Shown here one piece after another: positions 44,628 through 53,026 of a DNA stretch of 64,000 nt (position 1 is the first letter of the stretch; each line of letters starts with the position of its first letter). The position numbers were made by a program, and so were the translations under genes. Source of the stretch: Hyphomonadaceae bacterium (GTDB lineage: Bacteria > Pseudomonadota > Alphaproteobacteria > Caulobacterales > Hyphomonadaceae); contig JADKDU010000005.1 in the NCBI GenBank assembly GCA_016714495.1, positions 260,928-324,927 on the forward strand, in the 5' to 3' direction. A model generated the notes under the pieces. It was not told the origin of the DNA. It saw only the letters and a list, made by a program, of their open reading frames with translations, and made no database searches.

Positions 44628-45488
44628 CTAGTCGACCAGCGACAGCAGATAGTCGCCGTAGGGGTTAGCAAAGCCGCGTCCCAGCGCGACCATCTGGTCG
44701 GTCGTGATGAAACCGCGCCGCCAGGCGACCTCCTCCGGACAGGCAATCTTGAATTTCTGCCGCGCTTCCAGCGTCTGCACATACTGCGAGGCCTGCAGCA
44801 GGCTGTCGAACGTCCCCGCATCCAGCCACGCTGTGCCGCGCGCCAGCTGCGTCACATGCAATTCGCCGCGCTCAAGGTAAGCCTGGTTGACGCTGGTAAT
44901 CTCGACCTCGCCGCGCGGCGAGGGCCGGACGCTGCGCGCAATATCGACAACATCCCTGTCGTAAAAATAAAGCCCCGTGACCGCCCAGTCGCTCTTTGGC
45001 TTGGCGGGCTTCTCTTCCACCGAAATCGCCCGCCCCTTTGCATCGATCTCGACAATGCCGAAGCGTTCGGGATCGTGGACGCGATAGGCGAACACGGTTG
45101 CGCCGGTCTTCAGTTCGCCCGCCTCCAGCAATTGCTGCGTCATGCCGGCGCCGTGAAAGATGTTGTCGCCCAGCGCCAGCGCGCACGAGCCGCCATTGAT
45201 GAACTGATCCCCGATCAGGAACGCCTCGGCTAGACCCCGCGGCTCGGACTGCTCAGCGTATTCAAACGACATGCCCCACTTCGATCCATTGCCGAGCAGG
45301 TCGCGATAGAGCGGCAGCGCCTTGGGCGTGGATATGATCAGGATCTCGCGGATGTTGGCCAGCATCAGCGTCGAGATCGGATAGTAGACCATCGGTTTGT
45401 CATAGACGGGCAAGAGCTGCTTCGAGATTGCCTGCGTTATCGGATAGAGGCGCGTGCCATGGCCACCCGCCAGAATGATTCCCTTCAT
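44628..45488 (-). CDS. rfbA: glucose-1-phosphate thymidylyltransferase
   Basis: RfbA makes dTDP-glucose, the first step of dTDP-rhamnose synthesis. The 286-residue protein starts with IILAGGHGTRLYPIT, the nucleotidyltransferase signature, and has YEYAEQSEPRGLAEAF in the form EYAEQSEPRGLAEAFLIG, LALGDNIFHG, and GTAWLDAGTFDSLLQAS. It is the last gene of rfbB-rfbD-rfbA; rfbD stops two bases before its start codon. Confidence 0.97.
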   Translation of the reverse strand: MKGIILAGGHGTRLYPITQAISKQLLPVYDKPMVYYPISTLMLANIREILIISTPKALPLYRDLLGNGSKWGMSFEYAEQSEPRGLAEAFLIGDQFINGGSCALALGDNIFHGAGMTQQLLEAGELKTGATVFAYRVHDPERFGIVEIDAKGRAISVEEKPAKPKSDWAVTGLYFYDRDVVDIARSVRPSPRGEVEITSVNQAYLERGELHVTQLARGTAWLDAGTFDSLLQASQYVQTLEARQKFKIACPEEVAWRRGFITTDQMVALGRGFANPYGDYLLSLVD

Positions 45489-45489
45489 C

Positions 45490-46374
45490 TCATGCCTCCG
45501 CGATGATCCTGCTGACGCAGGCCGTTACGCCCTCCCGCCAGGGCGGAAGCCGGACGCCGTAGATACGCTGCAGTTTGCTGGCGTCCAGTCTCGAATTCTG
45601 CGGCCGCCGCGCCAGCGTTGGATACTCTGCGGCCGTTATCCGCCGCACACGCGCGCACGCCCCTCCCCTCGCGCCGCTTTCTGCAAATGTCGCCTCCGCC
45701 AGATCTGCCCAAGTCGCCTCGTCTGGAGCAACGAGATGAAACACGCCCCAACGAGTCCCGACGTCCGGTTTCGTACACTGCGAAGCGATCACCAGCAGCG
45801 CTTCGGCGATATGCGGCGCGTAAGTGGGATTCCCGATCTGGTCCGCGACCACGGCAAGTTCCTCCCGGTCCGAGGCCAGATGCAGCATGGTCCTGACGAA
45901 ATTCTTGCCGAATGGGCTGTAGACCCAAGCCGTGCGCGCAATGACGTGGCGGGGATTGGCCGCAGCGACGGCCAGCTCGCCCGCCAGCTTGCTAGCGCCA
46001 TAGACGCCGAGCGGGCGCACCACATCGTCCTCAAGATAGGGCGCCGGCTTGGCGCCGTCGAAGACATAGTCGGTCGACACATGCAGGATCGGCGCGTCTA
46101 CCCTAGCCGCCTCGCGCGCCAGCCAGCCCGCGGCAGTCGCGTTCAATAGATGAGCTGCTTCCGGTTCGCTCTCAGCCAGATCGACGGCGGTAAAAGCGGC
46201 GGCGTTGATGACAACATCTGGCTTCACGTCCGCAACAACGCGCACCACATCGCTCTCGCGCGTCAGGTCAAGGTCTGGCCGTCCAAGTGCGACCAGGTCA
46301 ACACCACGCGCCCTGCCCGCTTCAACCAACGACAGCGCGACTTGACCCGCAGCTCCGGCGAGGAGAATGCGCAT
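45490..46374 (-). CDS. rfbD: dTDP-4-dehydrorhamnose reductase
   Basis: RfbD catalyses the final NADPH-dependent reduction to dTDP-L-rhamnose. The 294-residue protein has the nucleotide-binding motif LLAGAAGQVALSL, a STDYVFDG motif and the catalytic YGASKLAGE. It lies between rfbB and rfbA with eight and one intervening bases, so the three are one transcription unit. Confidence 0.96.
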   Translation of the reverse strand: MRILLAGAAGQVALSLVEAGRARGVDLVALGRPDLDLTRESDVVRVVADVKPDVVINAAAFTAVDLAESEPEAAHLLNATAAGWLAREAARVDAPILHVSTDYVFDGAKPAPYLEDDVVRPLGVYGASKLAGELAVAAANPRHVIARTAWVYSPFGKNFVRTMLHLASDREELAVVADQIGNPTYAPHIAEALLVIASQCTKPDVGTRWGVFHLVAPDEATWADLAEATFAESGARGGACARVRRITAAEYPTLARRPQNSRLDASKLQRIYGVRLPPWREGVTACVSRIIAEA

Positions 46375-46382
46375 GACTTTGC

Positions 46383-47441
46383 TCAGGCCAGCGCCGCGGC
46401 TGGGACGAGTCCCAGCCGCTCACCGCCATAGACCTTGCTCCGCAGCGGCTCCCACCAGTCGCGATTGGCGAGATACCACGCCACCGTCTTGCGAAGACCC
46501 GTCTCGAATGTTTCCAGCGCCCGCCAACCAAGTTCGCGCTCCAGCTTGGTCGCGTCGATGGCGTAACGTTGATCATGGCCGGGTCGATCCGAAACAAAGC
46601 GGATGAGGCTGCGGCGATCAGCGCCGCCGGCCAGCTCGTCTACAAGGTCGCAGATCGCGTGCACGACAGCGAGATTGGTGCGCTCATTGCCGCCGCCGAC
46701 ATTGTACGTCTCGCCGATTCGCCCGCGCGTCAGGATCAGGTGCAGTGCACGCGCATGATCGTCGACATAAAGCCAGTCGCGTACATTCGATCCATCGCCA
46801 TAGACGGGCAGCGGCTTTCCCTCGAGCGCGTTGAGGATCACCAGCGGGATGAGTTTTTCCGGAAAATGGCACGGCCCATAATTGTTGGAGCAATTGGAGA
46901 TCACCACCGGCAATCCATAAGTGCGCTGCCATGCCATCGCGAGATGATCGGACGCTGCCTTCGAGGCTGAATAGGGCGAAGATGGATCGTAGGCGGTCGT
47001 CTCCTCGAACAGTCCCTCGGACCCTAGCGAGCCATAGACCTCGTCGGTCGACACATGCAGGAAACGGAACGCCGCCTTGCGCTCAGCCGGCAGTCCCGAC
47101 CAGTAGCCGCGCGCCGCTTCGAGCAGCGCATACGTGCCGACGATGTTGGTCTGGATGAATTCCGCCGAACCGGAGATCGAGCGGTCGACATGACTTTCGG
47201 CGGCAAGATGCATCACCGCGTCCGGCTGCTCGCGCGCAAAGATAGCCTTGAGGCCCTCGAGATCGCAGATGTCCTGCTTGACCAGCTTGTATCGCGGGCT
47301 GCTCGACACCGGCGCAAGCGACGCAAGATTCGCGGCATAGGTCAGCTTGTCGACAACGACCACATCCTCACCCGTGCCGACCAGCATCCGGGTCAGGGTC
47401 GAACCGATAAAACCGGCGCCGCCTGTCACGACGATCTTCAT
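46383..47441 (-). CDS. rfbB: dTDP-glucose 4,6-dehydratase
   Basis: RfbB converts dTDP-glucose to the 4-keto-6-deoxy intermediate. Motifs in order: VVTGGAGFIGST near the start, HLAAESHVDRSI, HVSTDEVYGS, the catalytic YSASKAASDHL, and YNVGGGNERTN. About 352 residues from the ATG at 47441; a TTG nine bases earlier is in frame but less likely since GGAG is well spaced for the ATG. First gene of the rhamnose unit. Confidence 0.97.
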   Translation of the reverse strand: MKIVVTGGAGFIGSTLTRMLVGTGEDVVVVDKLTYAANLASLAPVSSSPRYKLVKQDICDLEGLKAIFAREQPDAVMHLAAESHVDRSISGSAEFIQTNIVGTYALLEAARGYWSGLPAERKAAFRFLHVSTDEVYGSLGSEGLFEETTAYDPSSPYSASKAASDHLAMAWQRTYGLPVVISNCSNNYGPCHFPEKLIPLVILNALEGKPLPVYGDGSNVRDWLYVDDHARALHLILTRGRIGETYNVGGGNERTNLAVVHAICDLVDELAGGADRRSLIRFVSDRPGHDQRYAIDATKLERELGWRALETFETGLRKTVAWYLANRDWWEPLRSKVYGGERLGLVPAAALA

Positions 47442-47519
47442 GATGCGCAACTCCGAAAGGCCCTACTCACCGACATAGACCACGCGGCGGGCGGCTCCAA
47501 CACCCGCTCCGGCGCAGGT

Positions 47520-48347
47520 CTAAAGGGCAAAGACCAGCTTCCGGCCCACCCTGGCGGACAGCAGCAGCGCCGCGACCCACAGCGCCACGATCCAGATCGA
47601 CACCACGATCACATCACTCTGACCCCACAATTGACTGTAAAGAAGCGGCGCGCGGAACATGTCGAGCAGCGGCACCATGGGGTTCACATAGCTGAGGAAG
47701 GCCAGCTCGGGTTTGTCGAGAATGTCACGCTGAAGCATGACCGGCGAGAGGAAAAACAGGGCTTGCACAGCGATCGTCGAAATATGCCGAACGTCCCGGT
47801 ACTGCGTGCCAATGATCGACATCAGTACTGCAAGTGGAATGCCGAACAGTATGAACACAAAAAAGAAGACGGGAACCAGCAGCAGGTGCGGACCGAGTGT
47901 TGGCAATTTCTGCGTTACAGCTTGAAGCATGACCAAGCCGGCGATCGCGAACAGCAGGATCACCAGCGAGGTGAAAGGGATGCGCAGCTGGAAGATGAAA
48001 AACGGCACGCGGGTCTGTTTGAGATATCCCTCGGCGCCCTTCAAAGCATCCTGAGATCCGACAACGACGTTCGAGAAAAACTCCCACAGGATCGTCCCCG
48101 AGAACACGTAGATCGCAAAACCCCAGTAGTCCGTTACATTGAACATTCCGCCCCAAACAGCGGCGATCATCAGCGCGAACGCCAGCGGCTGGATGACCGC
48201 CCAGAGGATGCCTAAGCGGCTGCGGCGGAAGCGCGCCCGCAGATCCGCTCCCACAAGATTCCAGCACAGGTGCCGGTAGGTGAACAGGTCAGCGATATAG
48301 CGCGTCAAGAACGGGAGCTCGCGGCTGTGGACGTTGACGTAACTCAT
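47520..48347 (-). CDS. wzm: ABC-2 polysaccharide export permease (Wzm type)
   Basis: A 275-residue membrane permease with six spans in the ABC-2 pattern: LGILWAVIQPLAFALMIAAVW, then VFSGTILWEFFSNVVVGSQ, then a cluster ending with YRDVRHISTIAVQALFFLSP. Such permeases pair with Wzt ATPases to flip a complete lipid-linked O-chain or capsule to the periplasm. The ATG at 48347 has GAGG six bases upstream; a GTG at 48359 is the alternative. The ATPase gene precedes it by ~50 bases. Confidence 0.93.
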   Translation of the reverse strand: MSYVNVHSRELPFLTRYIADLFTYRHLCWNLVGADLRARFRRSRLGILWAVIQPLAFALMIAAVWGGMFNVTDYWGFAIYVFSGTILWEFFSNVVVGSQDALKGAEGYLKQTRVPFFIFQLRIPFTSLVILLFAIAGLVMLQAVTQKLPTLGPHLLLVPVFFFVFILFGIPLAVLMSIIGTQYRDVRHISTIAVQALFFLSPVMLQRDILDKPELAFLSYVNPMVPLLDMFRAPLLYSQLWGQSDVIVVSIWIVALWVAALLLSARVGRKLVFAL

Positions 48348-48395
48348 AACATTCCTCACACGCCGGCCCCCGACAGCCGTTTCAATTCGCGTCGA

Positions 48396-49250
48396 TCAGA
48401 TCGCGGTGTCGCCTGCCATGTAGCGGATATAATCGGGAATGACGCTGCTCGGCGGTCCGTCCCTCACGATGGCGCCGCGATCCAACCAGATCACCCGGCT
48501 GCAAACATTCTGGACCATGGCGAGATCGTGCGTTGCGACAACGAAGATGCCGGAATTGTTGACCATCGCCATCATGCGCTCAAGCGCGAGACGCGAGAAC
48601 GCCGCATCGCCCGCGCCGAAAACTTCATCGACCAGCAGGATGTCAGGATGGAACTGCGTCGAGATTGCAAAACCCAGCCGCACGACCATGCCGGCCGAAT
48701 AGGTGCGCATCGGCAGATCGATGAAGTCGCCAAGATCGGCGAACTTGACGATCTCTTCCTCTACTGCACGGAGCTGCTTGCGCGAATAGCCCATCGTCAT
48801 GCCGCGATAATAGATGTTCTCCCGGCCAGTCGACTCGCCCTCGAAGCCAAGACCGATATCCAGCAGCGTGCCGATCCGTCCGACCACCGTCATGTCGCCG
48901 GCCGCCAGCGGATAAATCCCCGCCAGCGCCCGCAGCAGCGTCGACTTGCCCGATCCGTTGTGACCGATCAGGGCGACTCGCTCGCCGAACGAGACGCGCA
49001 GGTTGATGGTGCGCAGCGCAGGCACGAAAGTCGGTTTCGGGCTTTTGTCGCGATGCCCGAAAATCGACAGTATGACTGACTTCAAACTTCCGCGAGCGTA
49101 AGCACCGAGCGGATAGTGAAGTGTCGCATCGCGGACGTCGATGGCGAGATTGGTGTTTTTCGGAACCGCGACGACAGTTGATTCACTCGCCTCATCGCCG
49201 ACCACCCGAAGGCTGTCTTGGCGCGGTTTTCCAAGCGGTTTTGTCAACAA
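48396..49250 (-). CDS. wzt: ABC polysaccharide exporter ATPase (Wzt/TagH type)
   Basis: A 284-residue ATPase with Walker A GHNGSGKST, a TYSAGMVVRLGFAIS signature, Walker B ILLVDEVFG and the switch His in ATHDLA. It lacks the C-terminal carbohydrate-binding domain found in Wzt proteins of the E. coli O8/O9 type, so chain length may be sensed elsewhere. A TTG start at 49250 (or 49247) is supported by GGAG five to eight bases upstream; the first 30 residues are not conserved-looking. Together with wzm it forms one export unit. Confidence 0.93.
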   Translation of the reverse strand: MLTKPLGKPRQDSLRVVGDEASESTVVAVPKNTNLAIDVRDATLHYPLGAYARGSLKSVILSIFGHRDKSPKPTFVPALRTINLRVSFGERVALIGHNGSGKSTLLRALAGIYPLAAGDMTVVGRIGTLLDIGLGFEGESTGRENIYYRGMTMGYSRKQLRAVEEEIVKFADLGDFIDLPMRTYSAGMVVRLGFAISTQFHPDILLVDEVFGAGDAAFSRLALERMMAMVNNSGIFVVATHDLAMVQNVCSRVIWLDRGAIVRDGPPSSVIPDYIRYMAGDTAI

Positions 49251-49579
49251 CTCAACTCCAACCTGTCTGCAGCCAGACCCTCGTCGCGCGCATCGCTAAG
49301 GCTACGATTGCAAAGCTTTTTTTGGCAATCCTGGTGCGGTCTGCCCCCACTGACCCGTGCGTATACTCTGGGCTGGATTCGCAATCCAACTCTTTTTCAG
49401 AGGCTTACTTTGGCCAGAGACGGGCCGCCGGCAACCGTCTTTGGCGCCCTGGGGCGGTCTGGAGCTGCTTTTTGCTCGATACGCGCGCACAAGCAGGTTG
49501 CGGACGAGAAAGTGATCCAATGCCGATCAGTTTTTGCGCGATTGTTGCCGTGCCACGTAAGATTCGACTTGTTTACATC
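49251..49579. other. non-coding stretch upstream of wzt
   Basis: About 330 bases with short overlapping frames on both strands and no ribosome site or protein character. It must contain the wzt-wzm promoter. Confidence 0.35.
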
Positions 49580-49820
49580 TTCACGATGTGAGTTTCGCCT
49601 ACAGGCTTGCGCAGCGACGACCAACACAAGGCAGGCGCGCCTTCTGCCGCCAGCCTCATCTTCGGACGCCTGGATCTCCGTCAGCGCGCTTCGATAGGCC
49701 GCCTCGGCCTCAGCTGTCCGACCCCTTCTGCGAAGGGCAACACCGAAATTGAGGAGCGCCCCTTATCGGGAGAAGTCGGGCGGTTCGACGCGTTCAGCCA
49801 ATGCTATAAACGCGTCTCCT
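49580..49820 (-). pseudogene. TPR-containing protein remnant
   Basis: A minus-strand frame reads FIALAERVEPPDFSR, a TAA at 49763-49765, and then GALLNFGVALRRRGRTAEAE followed by AAYRSALTEIQASEDEAGG. The second piece is a textbook tetratricopeptide repeat. With an internal stop and no start it is a degenerate fragment. Confidence 0.45.
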
Positions 49821-49884
49821 CATTATCGAGTTCAACGGCCACAGCTTCCGCCGCAAGCACTCCGAGGCGCCACCACAATTGGCT

Positions 49885-50526
49885 CTACTGCTTCGGGAAC
49901 AGTATATGCCCGGGGCCGCAAGCCGGAACGTCCATGCTCTTTTCTACGTTCGCCAGCACGAAGCTCAGCGTGTTGATGTCGAGCGTGCTGTTCATCACGA
50001 CGCCCGGCCCAATATTGCAGCCCTTTCCCGCCTTGGCGCCAGCCTTCTCGCCGCGTTTGTAAATGATGATAGGGGGAACGTAGAGTGGTCGGTCGAGTCG
50101 ATTATCGATCGTCAGTAACGGCTTGCCCGCAGCCTCATCGGCCGCAACAGTTACGACAACTACGCCTCCGACCTGTACTGCACCTGAGTCTTCGTCGTAC
50201 GGGCCGGCGGCAATCAGCGTCCATTCACCGCCCTCCAACGGGCCAGCGACAGCGCGCTCTCCAACTGCGACATCCAGCGCCCGATTTTCGGAAATCAGCT
50301 CGGAGCGCGGCCCGGAGCGCTGGAAGTGTGTTGACCCAACTGCGTGGCGCTTGAGCCCCAGCGCACTTCCCTTCGGCGGGGCTTCGGGCGCTGCGGCCGG
50401 CAAAGTGGTTATCCCACCGGCCGCAGGCGGCGCGTCAGATTACTGCGCAGAGGCGCTGGCAGAAACGCCAAGAATTGCGAAGACTGCAACCAGCAGCGCA
50501 CGGGCGGAGAGGGAAGACCTGGTCAC
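49885..50526 (-). pseudogene. exported protein with TAA just after its signal peptide
   Basis: A GTG at 50526, with GGAG seven bases upstream, starts a textbook signal peptide (ARALLVAVFAILGVSASASAQ, shown here in part: ALLVAVFAILGVSASASAQ). Codon 29 is TAA (50440-50442). The same frame then continues for ~185 codons as a protein-like Pro/Ala and beta-rich domain (LIAAGPYDEDSGAVQVGG, PPIIIYKRGEKAGAKAG, FVLANVEKSMDVPACGP) to a stop at 49885. One C-to-T change in a Gln codon would explain it. The mature domain is not recognised. Confidence 0.75.
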
Positions 50527-50605
50527 GTTGAAACTCCATACCGAACGTTAAAGCACAATACGCCTGCACCGCAGGCCGTCAAACACCGCGGGCGCCGGCC
50601 GACGG

Positions 50606-51286
50606 TCATAGACGGTGATAAGCAATCATCTGCTGGCCGCGCGGATGCGACCACTCTCCGATGTGTTCCGTTTGCCAGGCACGTCCTGCCGCCCATGCCA
50701 TGTCGGCGATGCGATAGTGGTAGGGATCACTCACACCCGTCGTCATGACGCCGCCTGGCTGGTGTGTGACGGCATCCGACCATCGGGCATCGTCCGGCGC
50801 GAGAAAGAAGGTCGCATAGAAAACACCACCCGGCTTCATGACCCTCGCCGTCTGCTCGAGGCAGGCTGCGATCGAGTTCAGCGCCAGGTGAGTGAACACC
50901 GACTGCGCGATCGCCATGTCAAAAGTCACGCCGAAAGTTGTCGCGTCAAAATCGCTGGTCGTCCTCAGGTTCTCGCGCGGCAGTTTCGCCTGCAGCCCCA
51001 GAGGGCCCAGTTCGCGGTCATACCCCGCCTGCAGCAGAGCCTCGCTGATGTCGATCCCGAAATAATTCCCCGGCTCAAGCCAGTCGACAAAGTGCAATCC
51101 GCCGCGCAGCGACCCGCAGCCCACATCCAGCAGGCGATGCTGCGGCGCCAGCCCCTGTCCCTTCATGAAATCCAGCTGCAGGGCGCCAACTGCATCCCAC
51201 ATCCCGCCGATGACCTCGCGGTGGCGTCCCTGCGCCACATCCGTCGCAAGACGCTGGAGGTCGTCGTACATGCCGAGGTTGTTCAT
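50606..51286 (-). CDS. class I SAM-dependent methyltransferase
   Basis: A 226-residue methyltransferase. Motif I is LLDVGCGSLRGGLHF, followed by YFGIDISEALL and FDMAIAQSVFTHL (motif IV). ATG at 51286 has an AGGGAGG stretch upstream. It starts ten bases after gspI and on the same strand, so it is likely transcribed with the secretion genes, though its substrate need not be related. Confidence 0.88.
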   Translation of the reverse strand: MNNLGMYDDLQRLATDVAQGRHREVIGGMWDAVGALQLDFMKGQGLAPQHRLLDVGCGSLRGGLHFVDWLEPGNYFGIDISEALLQAGYDRELGPLGLQAKLPRENLRTTSDFDATTFGVTFDMAIAQSVFTHLALNSIAACLEQTARVMKPGGVFYATFFLAPDDARWSDAVTHQPGGVMTTGVSDPYHYRIADMAWAAGRAWQTEHIGEWSHPRGQQMIAYHRL

Positions 51287-51296
51287 GCGCCCTCCC

Positions 51297-51794
51297 TCAA
51301 TTGACCGGCGGCACGTAGGCCACACTGGGATCAGGATCGCTCTCGCGGGCGCCGAAGTCGCGGTCTGTCGCCACGCCCTCAGCCCGCAACCAGCCCACGC
51401 GCTCAGTTGAGAAACGCAGGCGCACGCCGGGGTCTGGCCCAATGACTTGTGCATCCACACCAAAGAGAGCGATGTCGAACGCGCTGTCGCCAATGGGATG
51501 GTCCGAGCCCCGCGATACGTCTGTCAACGGCCGGCTAGTCCAAACCAGCATGTTCTCGTCATCAAGTGCGATCTCGCCGCTCGGTGTCTGCATCGGATTC
51601 ATGTCCTGCAGCATTGCGAGCGCATTGCGCTGGAGCGTCGTGCGCGCATAGGACTCTTCGTAACGCTGATGCGTGCGCGCAATCTGCCCCTGCACGACAA
51701 CCAGCGGCGCCAGCGCCATGCCCAGGACAGCCACAGCCACGAGCACCTCGATCATGCTGAGGCCCGCTTCGGGCGAGTCGGGACGCGCGGTCAT
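51297..51794 (-). CDS. gspI: type II secretion minor pseudopilin, GspI-like
   Basis: A 165-residue protein with a prepilin-type N-terminus: EAGLSMIEVLVAVAVLGMAL, in which cleavage after Gly leaves the +5 Glu. The long hydrophobic helix and short globular part, plus its place behind gspF, point to GspI of the pseudopilus tip; GspH or GspJ are alternatives. The start overlaps the gspF stop by four bases (ATGA). Confidence 0.82.
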   Translation of the reverse strand: MTARPDSPEAGLSMIEVLVAVAVLGMALAPLVVVQGQIARTHQRYEESYARTTLQRNALAMLQDMNPMQTPSGEIALDDENMLVWTSRPLTDVSRGSDHPIGDSAFDIALFGVDAQVIGPDPGVRLRFSTERVGWLRAEGVATDRDFGARESDPDPSVAYVPPVN

Positions 51795-53017
51795 GACACT
51801 GTCTCGTAAACACTGGTCATTGCCGTTACCAGACCTATCGCAACTGCACCGACGGCGATCGCCACGAAGGCGATGGCCAAAGGCTCAATCAGCGTCGTCA
51901 GCCGCTTTAGCGTCTGTTTCAACTGTTCTTCGTAACGGTCGCCGATGTATGCGAACATGTCGGGTAGCGCGCCCGATCGCTGCCCCGCGCGTAGCAGGCT
52001 CAAGTCCAGCGTCGCCAGCACGCCGCGTTCGCCAAACGCCTCGTCTACGCGCTTGCCCTTGCGCAAGGCGCGGTTGGCCAGCGACAGGCCGCGCCGGAAG
52101 CGCCCCTCGGGCGCAGAAGCGAGCGCAAGGTCCGTCGCTTCCAGCAAGCCAAGGCCGCTGGCCAGCGCAAACGACATGATCCGCGCCCATGTGGCGCGCT
52201 GGCGCGACAGCATAAGCGTTCCCACCACTGGCGTACCATTGGCCACGTTCGAAAAGAATGCCCGGCCATTGGGGCTTGCGGCAAACGCTCCGATCACGGC
52301 GGCAACGCCTGTCACCACGATTAGCACCAGCGGACCATTGGCGCGGAACGCCATGCCGGCGCCGAGCACAAAGGCTGCAAGCCCGTCGAGGTTCTTGGTG
52401 TTGGCGCCGATCATCTCCGCAAAGCGCGGCACGACCTCGTAGAAAAGAAACGCCACTGCGCCCATACCGGCCACAACCAGAAACATCGGATAGGTAAGCG
52501 CCGTCACTACGTCGCGCTGCACCCTATCCTCGAACTCCATCTGCTTGACGGCGTTCTCGAACACCTGGTCAAGCCGGCCCGTCGACTGGCCCAGATCCAC
52601 CAGCGCGTAAACATAGTTCGGGAAGACCGGCATGCCCTGGCTCAGCGCATCGCGCAGGCGCTCGCCGCGTCGCAACCGCACCGATACTTCCTTAAGGCCC
52701 GCCTGCACGTCGCCGCCCATGCCCACGCCGACCGTCTCCAGGGCTTCCAGCAAGTCCACTCCCGCCCGCAGCATCAGCGACATCTGACGTAGCAGGATCA
52801 GCTTCTGCGCCATGGTGACGCCGCGCTTGCGGAATGTCGCGGTCAGCGCGCTCGCCGAAGCGCCCGGCGCGGCCTCTTCGTTGATGTTGATGACCAGCAG
52901 GCCATCCTGCTCAAGCCGGCGCAGCGCCGCGCGCCGGTCGACAGCCGAGACCACATCCTCGACGGTGGCGCCGCTGGGTCCCTTGGCTTTGAACCGGAAG
53001 ATGCGCTCCGTCGCCAT
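51791..53017 (-). CDS. gspF: type II secretion inner-membrane platform protein GspF
   Basis: A 408-residue polytopic protein with the GspF/PilC tandem repeat: each half has a cytoplasmic helical domain followed by membrane spans. Recognisable segments are FRQM-like LLRQMSLMLRAGVDLLEALE, ALTYPMFLVVAGMGAVAFLF and the final AIAVGAVAIGLVTAM. It anchors the pseudopilus assembly and couples to GspE. Starts nine bases after the gspE stop. Confidence 0.95.
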   Translation of the reverse strand: MATERIFRFKAKGPSGATVEDVVSAVDRRAALRRLEQDGLLVININEEAAPGASASALTATFRKRGVTMAQKLILLRQMSLMLRAGVDLLEALETVGVGMGGDVQAGLKEVSVRLRRGERLRDALSQGMPVFPNYVYALVDLGQSTGRLDQVFENAVKQMEFEDRVQRDVVTALTYPMFLVVAGMGAVAFLFYEVVPRFAEMIGANTKNLDGLAAFVLGAGMAFRANGPLVLIVVTGVAAVIGAFAASPNGRAFFSNVANGTPVVGTLMLSRQRATWARIMSFALASGLGLLEATDLALASAPEGRFRRGLSLANRALRKGKRVDEAFGERGVLATLDLSLLRAGQRSGALPDMFAYIGDRYEEQLKQTLKRLTTLIEPLAIAFVAIAVGAVAIGLVTAMTSVYETVS

Positions 53018-53026
53018 GGCCAGCCA

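Noticed and set aside
47055..48215. Long plus-strand frame (386 codons) antisense to rfbB and wzm
   Set aside because: His/Arg/Gln-rich shadow of two well-supported genes; no independent evidence.
49607..50062. Plus-strand frame across 49.6-50.1 kb
   Set aside because: Antisense to the TPR remnant and the exported protein; Ser/Arg-rich shadow composition.
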